Position numbers and translations under genes: made by a program. Below the pieces are notes generated by a model. That model was not told the origin of the DNA. It did no database searches and saw only the letters and a program-made list of their open reading frames with translations. DNA of 64,000 bases, from positions 1 through 64,000 of the forward strand of contig NZ_JAIFZS010000015.1 of NCBI RefSeq assembly GCF_019710635.1, read 5' to 3'. The stretch is from Mycolicibacterium xanthum (GTDB taxonomy: Bacteria > Actinomycetota > Actinomycetes > Mycobacteriales > Mycobacteriaceae). Positions 49,510 through 57,988 of the stretch are shown piece after piece (the stretch's first letter is position 1; each line of letters begins with the position of its first letter).

Positions 49510-51897
49510 TCAGATCATCTGGTTGCGGGTCAGCCAGCGCATGATCGGCCAGCCGACGAACACCGGCAGCCAGCAGGTCAGGATCCGGTAGAGCAGGACC
49601 GCCGGCACCGCCACCGCGGCGGGCACGCCGAACGCGGCCAGGCCACCGATCAGTGCGGCTTCGACCGCCCCGACGCCGCCCGGGGTGGGCGCGGCCGAGG
49701 CCAGCGTGCCGCCGACCATCGTCACGATGGTCACGGTGACGATGCTGACGTCACCGCCGAACGCCGCGATGCTCGCCCACAGGGCCAGCGCCGCCCCGAG
49801 TGTCGTTGCCGCGCAACCGAGCACGATCAGCGCCAGACGCCGGGGTTCGCGAGCCAACTCGACCAGGTCGGCGACGACCTCCTTGAGCCGTGGCCGCACC
49901 GAGCTGCCCAGCCAGCGCCGCAGCTTGGGCACGATCAGGAACACCCCGACCACACCCAGCGCCGCCCCGGCGATCAGGTAGACCACGGTGGCACTCGGCA
50001 CGAACCTCGACAGGTCCGCCGAGGCGCCGGCGGCGGCGCTGAAGATGATCAGCAACGTGATGTGGGTGATCACCTGGACGGACTGCTGAAGAGCCACCGC
50101 GGTGGTCGCGCGTAGCGCGCCCAGCCCACCCTTCTGCAGGAACCGGGTGCTCAGCGCCAGCCCGCCGACCCCGGCCGGGGTGGTCGTCGCGGCGAACGTG
50201 TTGGCCACCTGCATGATGGTCAGCGCCCGGAAGCTCACCAGACCGTCGGCGCACGCCCACAACGCCGCCGCCGCACCGACGTACTTCAGCGCCGACACCG
50301 TCAGCCCGGCCAGCGCCCACCACCAGTTCGCCGAGCGCAGCTCCGAGAAGAAGACCGGCACCGAGCTGATGAACGGGTAGGCGACGTAGACCAGCGCGAC
50401 CAGCAGCACCATCTGGATCAGCTGATTGCGGGTGAACCGGGTGATCGTCGCGGTCTCGATCTGATCGGCCCCGGTCTGGCGCTTGACCTCGTCGCGGGCC
50501 GTCGACATCGCCGTCGGTGCGTCGCGGACCGCGTCCCGTACCCGTTTCGGCACAGCCGTTTTGGTGAGCCGGCGCGACGCCGCCAACACCGCCTGGTTGC
50601 CGAACACCGTGATCGCCGCCTGCACGGCGTTTTCGCCGCCGTAGATGTCGGTCGTCGTCACCAGCAACTGCGCGATGTCGGTGTGCAGGTGCGCCTCGGA
50701 GGCGCCGTACTCGGCGTAGGAGAAGCCGCCGAACAGTGGCGTGCCGTCCTCGACGGTGATCTCCTTGCCGCGCAGATCGCCGTGTGAGATCTGCTGGCTG
50801 TGCAGCACCCCGAGCGCGTCCCACAGCCGGGTGACCGGGGTGTCGTCGGCGCGCCCGTCGATCGGGGTGCCGCGCGCGGGTTTGTGCGCGTACAGCGTCC
50901 AGCCCCGCTCCAGGGTGGCCACCGCGATCGGCGAGGTGTTCGCCAGCCCGAGATCGCCGATCGCGATCGCCATCAGCGCGCGATGTTCCACCGCCCGTCG
51001 CATCGAGGTCTGGATCGGTGCGGTCTCGCTGTCACGCAGCCGCACCTTGCTCCAGAACTGGCGCAGGAACCCGCCGCCGCGCTGGTGCGGCCCGTAGAGT
51101 TCGACGACGGCCGAACCCTCGTCGAGCCCATCGGGGTGGTCCCGGGTCGCGGTGAGCACCATCGGTCCCCGGCCGGCGGGCCGGATCACCCGCAGTGCCG
51201 CCACGTCGAATCCGCGCCGCGCCATCGCCCGCACCGCGCCGTCCAGCGGAACCTCGAGCGCCGGGGTGCCCACGACCAGGACGACGAGCGCCCCGACGAA
51301 CCACCCGACCGCCAGCCCGAGCAGCGAGCGGGCGGGCACGACCGCGCTGACGACCAGGTGGATCGGCACGAAGGCCAGCAGCAGCGCCCACCACCAGTGC
51401 CGCCAGCGGCTGGGCAGCCACGGCCCCGACACCGTCAGGACCGCGGCGAGCATGGCGATCCAGCGCGGGTCGTCGAGGAACTGCGACAGCACGGTGTCCA
51501 GGCGCTCGGACAGGTCGAAGTGCCATCGCGGCGCGGCGATGCCGTTGCCGGTGATCGACAGCAGCAGGATCGCGCTGACCCCGGCCGCCGCATAGGCGCC
51601 CAGCAGCTTCCACTGGCGGGAGACGATCAGCCCAATCAGGATCACGAACGGCAACGCCAGGATCGCCACGCCGTAGATCAGGTACACGGTGTTGGACTGC
51701 GTCGGGGTGAGCACGCCGATGATCTCGGAGATGGACTTCTCCAGCGCCTCCCACTCGTAGCGGGTGATCAGCGAGCTGGTGACCACGACCACCAGGAACA
51801 CCGCGGCCAGCGTCAATCGCAGGATGTCATTGGTACGGCGGACCAACGGTTGGAGCAGGCTGCCGGAGACAGCGATCTCCCGCCCGTCAATTCGCAT
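49510..51897 (-). CDS. Lysylphosphatidylglycerol-synthase-type (UPF0104) membrane protein with kinase-like domain
   Basis: A 795-residue membrane protein. About six hydrophobic segments (residues ~25-220) are followed by a soluble region (~225-440) resembling a degenerate kinase fold. Its catalytic-loop-like HGDLRGKE has Glu where Asn is expected, and FGGF occurs where DFG should be. A C-terminal MprF-type flippase region of about eight segments (~490-785) contains NTFAATTTPAGVGGLALSTRFL and SAAPTPGGVGAVEAALIGG. The C-terminal family moves or senses lipids. ATG 51897. It appears monocistronic. Confidence 0.8.
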   Translation of the reverse strand: MRIDGREIAVSGSLLQPLVRRTNDILRLTLAAVFLVVVVTSSLITRYEWEALEKSISEIIGVLTPTQSNTVYLIYGVAILALPFVILIGLIVSRQWKLLGAYAAAGVSAILLLSITGNGIAAPRWHFDLSERLDTVLSQFLDDPRWIAMLAAVLTVSGPWLPSRWRHWWWALLLAFVPIHLVVSAVVPARSLLGLAVGWFVGALVVLVVGTPALEVPLDGAVRAMARRGFDVAALRVIRPAGRGPMVLTATRDHPDGLDEGSAVVELYGPHQRGGGFLRQFWSKVRLRDSETAPIQTSMRRAVEHRALMAIAIGDLGLANTSPIAVATLERGWTLYAHKPARGTPIDGRADDTPVTRLWDALGVLHSQQISHGDLRGKEITVEDGTPLFGGFSYAEYGASEAHLHTDIAQLLVTTTDIYGGENAVQAAITVFGNQAVLAASRRLTKTAVPKRVRDAVRDAPTAMSTARDEVKRQTGADQIETATITRFTRNQLIQMVLLVALVYVAYPFISSVPVFFSELRSANWWWALAGLTVSALKYVGAAAALWACADGLVSFRALTIMQVANTFAATTTPAGVGGLALSTRFLQKGGLGALRATTAVALQQSVQVITHITLLIIFSAAAGASADLSRFVPSATVVYLIAGAALGVVGVFLIVPKLRRWLGSSVRPRLKEVVADLVELAREPRRLALIVLGCAATTLGAALALWASIAAFGGDVSIVTVTIVTMVGGTLASAAPTPGGVGAVEAALIGGLAAFGVPAAVAVPAVLLYRILTCWLPVFVGWPIMRWLTRNQMI

Positions 51898-52014
51898 ATG
51901 GCAACGATCTCTCGGATTGGCTGTGAACCGTCATCGGCTCACCGACAACTTAGCGATTCTTCGGTGCGGCCCGGTACACACGATGAGGGCGCCCCTGCCG
52001 GGACGCCCTCTGGC

Positions 52015-52079
52015 GCGCTCAGCGCACCGTGTCTGGTCTGGTGCGCTCAGCGCACCGTGTCTGGTCTGGTGCGCTCAGC
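52015..52079. repeat. 28-bp tandem repeats containing hairpins
   Basis: A 28-bp unit starting GCGCTCAGCGCACCGTG begins at 52015 and 52043, with a third partial copy at 52071. Each junction carries the palindrome GGTGCGC-TCA-GCGCACC. The same palindrome appears at ~52526-52540 over the stop codon of the neighbouring paralogous gene. They lie downstream of the small secreted protein gene and may act as tandem terminators. Confidence 0.75.
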
Positions 52080-52087
52080 TGCCCTGG

Positions 52088-52390
52088 TCATCGGACGTCG
52101 ACGTAGTACGTCTTGCCGACGATGACGTTGCGGTAATAGTCGTTGTTGATCCAGTCCCACACCCGGCCCCGGATGTCCGGGCCCGGCTGGATGCCGACGA
52201 CATCGGCCTCCGACAGCGGCCGGTCGGACAACCGGTGGACGATGACGCGGTTCATCCCGCCGGCCTCCAGCATCGAGATGGTCTCTTCGGCGTCGCCACC
52301 GGCCGGCGCGGCGGCGACGGGGGCAGCCAGACCGACGACGGCGGCGGCGAATCCGGCAGCGGCAGCGCCGGCAAAGGTGGTCTTCTTCAT
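52088..52390 (-). CDS. Small secreted protein, paralogue A
   Basis: A 100-residue exported protein. A Sec signal peptide (MKKTTFAGAAAAGFAAAVVG...VAAAPA) is followed by a ~70-residue domain with AEETISMLEAGGMNRVIVHRLSDRPLSEADVV and a WDWINNDYYRN segment. It is clearly paralogous to the protein encoded 142 bases upstream. No cysteines. Function unknown; it looks like a mycobacterial small secreted family. Confidence 0.75.
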   Translation of the reverse strand: MKKTTFAGAAAAGFAAAVVGLAAPVAAAPAGGDAEETISMLEAGGMNRVIVHRLSDRPLSEADVVGIQPGPDIRGRVWDWINNDYYRNVIVGKTYYVDVR

Positions 52391-52532
52391 GGGTATCCCT
52401 GCACTTCCTTGTGTTTCGGGCCTGCGATGGGTGGTGTGCCGCAGCCCGGTGGCCGTTACAGACCCGTCGAAGATCGGCCCGAACGGCAAGAACGGGCAAC
52501 CCGGTCCCTGGGGTGCCCCTTCCGTGGTGCGC

Positions 52533-52841
52533 TCAGCGCACGGCCACATAGACGACCTGACCCACCGCCGCCAGGTGGCTGTCGTCGGCGTCCGCGTCCC
52601 ACACCCATTCGCGCAGTTCGGCGCCGGGCTTCATGGACACCACCGACGCCTCGGTCAGCGGTGCGTCCGACAGCCGGTCGACGATCACCCGGTTGCCCTG
52701 GGCTTCCAGTCGAGTGATCGTCTCGTCTGCGGTTCCCGTACCCGACGGGGCGGCCGATGCCGGCCCGGGCGATGCGAGGACGCCGGCCGACAAGCCGGCG
52801 GCGACACCCGTCGCGACGGCGAGGTTTCTGATGGTCTTCAT
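52533..52841 (-). CDS. Small secreted protein, paralogue B
   Basis: A 102-residue exported protein: signal peptide MKTIRNLAVATGVAAGLSAG...ASA, then ADETITRLEAQGNRVIVDRLSDAPLTEASVV. It shares the ETI-x3-LEA, (N)RVIV-x-RLSD-x-PL-x-EA-x-VV pattern with paralogue A, so the two arose by tandem duplication. ATG 52841. Its stop codon lies in a GTGCGC-TCA-GCGCAC hairpin related to the repeats after paralogue A. Confidence 0.75.
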   Translation of the reverse strand: MKTIRNLAVATGVAAGLSAGVLASPGPASAAPSGTGTADETITRLEAQGNRVIVDRLSDAPLTEASVVSMKPGAELREWVWDADADDSHLAAVGQVVYVAVR

Positions 52842-53015
52842 TTCGGTTCTGCTCTTCTCGGGGCGGTGGAGTTGGTCGCGCGGTTCTGACTGTGTAGACC
52901 GGCCGACCGGGCCGATCCAATCGGTCAAACCCCGGCGTCGGAGCATTCGTTTGCGGGTGGCAGAAATTGACCCATCGAATGGCAGGAACCGCTATGTCGC
53001 GGGCCGGAAGTGGTG

Positions 53016-54710
53016 TCAACCGCGCCCCGCCGGGACCGCGCTGAGCCGGCGGCCCAACCCGGAGGCGCGCATCGCTCGACGATCGATCGCCGCGCGCACC
53101 GCCGACTCCGTCCCGACCACCCGGACACGGTGCTGGGCCCGGGTCACCGCGGTGTAGAACAGCTCGCGGGTCAGCAGCCGCGACTCCGGCGGCGGCAGCA
53201 ACACCGTGACCTCGTCGGCCTGGCTGCCCTGGCTCTTGTGGATCGTCATCGCGAACATGGTCTCCACCTCGCCCAACCTGCCCGGCACGAAATGCTTCGA
53301 CCCGATGTGGGCGCGCAGCCCCTCCGGGGCGGCCACCACCACACCGGTGTCGCCGTTGTACACGCCGAGGCCGTAGTCGTTGGCCGTCACCAGCAGCGGG
53401 CGGCCCGGATACCACGGCGACCACATCGATTGGCCCGTGGCATCACCGAGCCAGCGCTCGATGCGACGGTTCCACAACGCCACCCCGAACGGTCCGCGGC
53501 GGTGCGCGCAGAGCAGGCGGTGACCGTCCAGGATCGTCAGGGCGCCCGCGGAGTCGCCGAGCAGCGCTGCCTGCTGCAACTGCGTTGCCCGGGTGACCAG
53601 TATCGGGCGCAGCGCCTCGGCGGCGTCATCGGAGTCGATCCACTCCACCGCCTCACCCCCGGCGCTCAACAGGTCGACCGCACCGTCGGCGTCGCCTGCC
53701 CGGATCGCGGCGGCCAGCCTGCCGATCGACTGTCCGAACCGATGCGATGTCCTCAGTTCCACCACGCCGGCTGCGCCCAGACCGTCGACCAGGTCGGCGA
53801 GCACCGCCCCGGCGTCGACCGACGCCAGCTGGTCGGGGTCCCCGACGAGCACCAGCCGGGCGTCCGGCCGCACCGCCTCGAGCAGCCGGGCCATCATCGT
53901 CAGCGACACCATCGACGTCTCGTCCACCACCACCACGTCGTGCGGCAGCCGGTTGTTGCGATGGTGGCGAAACCTCGACGACGTGTCCGGTCGGCTGCCC
54001 AGCAGCCGGTGCAGTGTGGTCGCCTGCAGGCCGGCGAGGCGATCCCGGTCGGGTCGGGGCAGCTTGCCGATCTCGAGCTGGACCGCCTCGGCCAGCCGGG
54101 CGGCGGCCTTGCCCGTCGGCGCGGCCAGCGCCGTCCGCGGGGGCGAGCCGCCGGCGAGCTCGGCCTGCTCGGCGACCGCCGCCAGCAGGCGGGCCACCGT
54201 CGTCGTCTTGCCGGTCCCCGGCCCGCCCGTCAGGATCGTCAGCCGTTGCGCCACAGCGACCTGCGCGGCCGCGCGCTGCTCGCCGAACTCGGCGGGGAAC
54301 AACCGGGTGAGATCGGGTGCCGGCCCCTGCACGGCCGGCTCCGTCAGCCGGGCCGACACGTCGGCGCACACCTGCTGTTCCTCCAGCCAGTAGCGGTCGA
54401 AGTAGAGCAGGTCGTCGAGAAACCTCAGCGCCGGCGGCGTGCCCGCCAGCGGGCTGGCCCGTACTGCGGCCAGCCAGGCCTCGGGATCGGGCCAGGCCAG
54501 CGGCGCCCCGTCGGGCTGCTCGTGGTGGGCGCGGACCTGCCGAAGATCCAGGCACACCGATCCGCCACGCAGCGCGGACACCAGCAGCGCGACCGCCAGT
54601 GCGACGGTGGGATCGGTGTCGCCGGTGATCGCGCACAGCCGCCGGGCCACCGCGGTGTCGGCGGCATCGATCAGTCCGGCGTCGGTGAACTCGTGCAACA
54701 GGTCGGTCAT
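53016..54710 (-). CDS. recD: Exodeoxyribonuclease V alpha subunit
   Basis: A 564-residue SF1 5'-3' helicase subunit of RecBCD. Walker A GGPGTGKTTT (~162), Walker B VVVVDETSM (~255), RLVLVGDPDQL, and the C-terminal MTIHKSQGSQADEV and LFYTAVTRAQHRV helicase motifs are all present. ATG 54710 overlaps the recB stop as ATGA. It is last of the recC-recB-recD operon. The order C-B-D and the overlaps are standard for mycobacteria. Confidence 0.94.
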   Translation of the reverse strand: MTDLLHEFTDAGLIDAADTAVARRLCAITGDTDPTVALAVALLVSALRGGSVCLDLRQVRAHHEQPDGAPLAWPDPEAWLAAVRASPLAGTPPALRFLDDLLYFDRYWLEEQQVCADVSARLTEPAVQGPAPDLTRLFPAEFGEQRAAAQVAVAQRLTILTGGPGTGKTTTVARLLAAVAEQAELAGGSPPRTALAAPTGKAAARLAEAVQLEIGKLPRPDRDRLAGLQATTLHRLLGSRPDTSSRFRHHRNNRLPHDVVVVDETSMVSLTMMARLLEAVRPDARLVLVGDPDQLASVDAGAVLADLVDGLGAAGVVELRTSHRFGQSIGRLAAAIRAGDADGAVDLLSAGGEAVEWIDSDDAAEALRPILVTRATQLQQAALLGDSAGALTILDGHRLLCAHRRGPFGVALWNRRIERWLGDATGQSMWSPWYPGRPLLVTANDYGLGVYNGDTGVVVAAPEGLRAHIGSKHFVPGRLGEVETMFAMTIHKSQGSQADEVTVLLPPPESRLLTRELFYTAVTRAQHRVRVVGTESAVRAAIDRRAMRASGLGRRLSAVPAGRG

Positions 54711-57700
54711 GACGGCCGCCCGGTGTGCAGCAGATCGGACAACGCCGACACCAGCGCCGCGGGGGGATGCCAGCCGAACACACCGGCAGGCCGGCCGTCG
54801 ACCGTGGGGGTGCCGGGCCCGCACATCCCGCGCAGGAACAGGTACAGCACCCCGCCCAAGTGGGTGTCCGGGTCGTAGCCCGGTTGACGCCACCGTAGGA
54901 AGCGGTGCAACGCCACGGTATACAGCAGCGCCTGCAACGGATAGTCCGAATGCATCATCGCCGCGACGAGACGGGGTCGGCGGTAGTCGTCGGCGGTCAG
55001 CGGCGCATCGGCGACCCCCAGCCAGTTCGTCTTGTAGTCGACGACGAGGTAACGACCACCCACGCGCAACACGACGTCCACCGAACCGGTCAGGTAGCCG
55101 CGCAGCGGCCGGCGCCCCAGCGGATCGGAGGTCAACCGGTCGGCGTAGCCGGCCAGCACATCGGTGTCCTCCAGATGATCCCGGAGCAGCCTGCCCACGT
55201 CGGCGAGGCGGAGGTCGGGATGACGGTCGCGCACGTCGCCCCCGCCGAGCGGCATCTCGAAGTCCATCTCGCACAACCGGTCCCGCAACCCGATCTGGCG
55301 CAGTGTCGCACCGTCGGCCAACGGGCCCAGCGGGGTGTCGTACAGCGGGACCAGAGCCGATGCGAGTCGGTCACCGGGCACATCGACCGGCCACCACACC
55401 GCGTGGCGTTCGATCTGGTTCTGCAGTTCGCCGGCCAGGTCGGTGGCGAACGGATCGGTGGTCTGCAGCACCGCGTGGACCAGGGTGCCGAACTTCGCCC
55501 CGGTGGGCAGGTCGGCCATCGGGGAGGGGACAGCGACATCCGTTGCCGCGGAAGTGGGTTCACCGGCCGCCTCCGGCGGTTCGTCGTCGAGTTCGGCCAG
55601 TTCCGGCTCGCTGCCGACACCCGCCGGTGCGACGTCGCGGATCAGCCCCGAGTAGGACGTGCGCCGCCACGCGGTGTCGATCGTGCGATGGAAATGCCGT
55701 ACGTCCAGCGCACCCGGCGCCGCACTGCCGGCCCGCCGGGGCGGCGCCGCGACCACCGATTCCTCGATCGTCGGACCGCCCAGCGACTCCCAGGCGCGCA
55801 GCTGCGCAAGCGCCGCCTCGTCGGCCGGTACGTCCGTGCAGCGGTCGGGCACCACGGACTCGCCGGGAGCGCGGCCGCGCAGCAGCCGGGACAATCCGCC
55901 CGTCGGCTCGTCCCACGACGGTGCCCACCACGCCACCACCTGCGATTGCGCCCGCGTCATCGCCACATAGGTCAGCCGGATGTGATCACCGGCCTGTTCG
56001 TGCTTTCCCTGTACGGCAACGGGATTGAAGTCGGGGCTGCCCTCCCCGCCGACGTGCAGGCACCGGGTGGCCCCGTCGTGGAAGGTGATGAAGCGCTGGT
56101 CGTGCATGTGGCGGTTGAACGCGAAGGGCAGGTAGACGATCGGGAACTGCAGACCCTTGCTGGCGAACACCGTCATGATCTGCACGGCGGCGGCGTCGCT
56201 GTCGAGTCGGCGGCTGCGCTCACCGGTCCGGCCCTCGCGTTGGGCGCGCAGCCAATCCCGCAGCATCGGCAGGTTGAAGTGCTCGCGGTGGGCGGTTTGG
56301 TGCAGCAACTGGGTGAGGTGGGCCAGGTCGGTCATGTGGCGCTCCCCGCCCTCGCGCGAGAGCACCCGTCGGCCCATCCCGCGCAGTTGCGCGATCTCCA
56401 GGATCGCCGGCACGCCACGCTGCCGGGCGTGATCGGCCCACTCGCGCAGGGTTTCGGCGATCCGGTCGGTCAGTGCGTCCCCGCCGCGGGCCAGACTCTC
56501 GGCCTTCTCCCCGAAGAACCGGGTGGTGGCCGCGGCGCGAACCAGCCCGCTGCGATGCGGCTGGTCGAAAGCCTCCAGCAGACACAGCCAGTCGTCGGCG
56601 GCCGGGGAGTGGTACACGTCGGAGTCGCCGGTGTAGACCGCCGGAATCCCGGCCTCGGTCAGCGCGTCGTGGCAGCGGCGGGCGTCGTCGTGCAGTTCGA
56701 CGATCACCGCGATGTCGCGCGCCTGCAGCGGCGATCCCTCGAAGGTCGCGCCGCTGCCCAGCAGCGCGCCGATGTCGGCGGCCAGGTCGGCGCAGATGTG
56801 CGGGCGCAGTCGGGCGATCGGGATCGTCCTGGTCGGCCTGGTGCCGAACAATGTGCGGGGCACCACCCGCAGCCGGAACGCGGCTTCCTGCGGGGCGCCG
56901 GCCAGCCGGCGCTGCTGGTGGTGGGCCTGCACCGGGCGGACCTTGATGTCGGTGTCGCCGAGCTCGGCGCCGCCCAGCACCGCGTGCAGGCCGTCCACCA
57001 GCGCGCGATCGCTGCGCCAGTTCACGCTCAGCGTGCGCCGGTTCTGTGCGGTGCGTGCGGCGTCCAGATAGGTGACGATGTCGCCGCCCCGGAAGCCGTA
57101 GATCGCCTGCTTGGGATCGCCGATGAGGATGACGGTGGACCGTCCGGAGAACGCACGGTCGATCACCTGCCACTGCACCGGGTCGGTGTCCTGGAACTCG
57201 TCGACCATGACGATCGACCAGCGCTGATGCATTCTGGTCCGGGCCGGCGATCCCGGGTCCCGCAGTGCCTCCGCCAGCCTGCTCAGCAGGTCGTCGTAGC
57301 TGAGGATGCCGAGCCGGCGCTTGCGTCGATTGAGTTCGCGCAGAACGTCTTCGGCGAACCTCACCCGGATGGCCGGCTCGGACTCGGGCTGCGGCCGGTG
57401 CGGCCGCAGCTGCGCGTGCGGGTTCTTCACCACCTCGCTCGCCAGGGTCAGCGCCTCGCCACGGGTCAGCACGGGGTCGGTGGTGCCGCCTCCGAAGTGG
57501 GCCAGGTACAGGTCGTCGACGATCTCGGCCACCAGGTCGTCCAGGGTCTCCACGAGGGTCACCCCCGCGTCGGTGTCCCCGGCCACGCCCAGCGACTTGA
57601 GCACCAGGTGGCAGAACTGGTGGGTGGTGGCGATCGTCGCGGCGTCGAAGCCGGCCAGCGCGTCGCGCAGCCGCTCGCGGCGGGCGTCACGTTCGGTGGG

Positions 57701-57988
57701 TGTGACGTCGACGAGGTGGGCCACCAACTCGTTGCCGTCGCCGAGCGTGGGGTCGTCGAAAGCGCGCAACGCCTCGAGGATCTGACCGCGCACCCGTTCG
57801 CGCAGTTCCTGGCTGGCCGCACGGGAGAACGTGATGAGCAGCATCTCGTCGAGGGTGGCCAGTCCCTCGGCCACGTAGCGGGTGACCAGCCCGGCCAACG
57901 CGAACGTCTTGCCCGTCCCGGCGCTGGCCTCGAGCACGGTCGTGGACAATGCGGCGGGCAGTGGCCCCAGCAGATCGAAGGGCTCCAT
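54707..57988 (-). CDS. recB: Exodeoxyribonuclease V beta subunit
   Basis: A 1093-residue helicase-nuclease. N-terminal UvrD-type helicase: motif I EASAGTGKT (~20-28), motif II MVDEFQDTD, motif III LIGDPKQAIYGFRG, and motif VI YVAMTRAQSQV. The C-terminal RecB nuclease domain has the catalytic GSVDVVLRVGGRYLVVDYKTN (Asp and DYK ~980-995) and QALLYTVALHRFL. All catalytic elements look intact. The ATG overlaps the recC stop by one base (TGATG). It works with RecC and RecD in double-strand break processing; in mycobacteria this complex is tied to single-strand annealing. Confidence 0.94.
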   Translation of the reverse strand: MEPFDLLGPLPAALSTTVLEASAGTGKTFALAGLVTRYVAEGLATLDEMLLITFSRAASQELRERVRGQILEALRAFDDPTLGDGNELVAHLVDVTPTERDARRERLRDALAGFDAATIATTHQFCHLVLKSLGVAGDTDAGVTLVETLDDLVAEIVDDLYLAHFGGGTTDPVLTRGEALTLASEVVKNPHAQLRPHRPQPESEPAIRVRFAEDVLRELNRRKRRLGILSYDDLLSRLAEALRDPGSPARTRMHQRWSIVMVDEFQDTDPVQWQVIDRAFSGRSTVILIGDPKQAIYGFRGGDIVTYLDAARTAQNRRTLSVNWRSDRALVDGLHAVLGGAELGDTDIKVRPVQAHHQQRRLAGAPQEAAFRLRVVPRTLFGTRPTRTIPIARLRPHICADLAADIGALLGSGATFEGSPLQARDIAVIVELHDDARRCHDALTEAGIPAVYTGDSDVYHSPAADDWLCLLEAFDQPHRSGLVRAAATTRFFGEKAESLARGGDALTDRIAETLREWADHARQRGVPAILEIAQLRGMGRRVLSREGGERHMTDLAHLTQLLHQTAHREHFNLPMLRDWLRAQREGRTGERSRRLDSDAAAVQIMTVFASKGLQFPIVYLPFAFNRHMHDQRFITFHDGATRCLHVGGEGSPDFNPVAVQGKHEQAGDHIRLTYVAMTRAQSQVVAWWAPSWDEPTGGLSRLLRGRAPGESVVPDRCTDVPADEAALAQLRAWESLGGPTIEESVVAAPPRRAGSAAPGALDVRHFHRTIDTAWRRTSYSGLIRDVAPAGVGSEPELAELDDEPPEAAGEPTSAATDVAVPSPMADLPTGAKFGTLVHAVLQTTDPFATDLAGELQNQIERHAVWWPVDVPGDRLASALVPLYDTPLGPLADGATLRQIGLRDRLCEMDFEMPLGGGDVRDRHPDLRLADVGRLLRDHLEDTDVLAGYADRLTSDPLGRRPLRGYLTGSVDVVLRVGGRYLVVDYKTNWLGVADAPLTADDYRRPRLVAAMMHSDYPLQALLYTVALHRFLRWRQPGYDPDTHLGGVLYLFLRGMCGPGTPTVDGRPAGVFGWHPPAALVSALSDLLHTGRPS

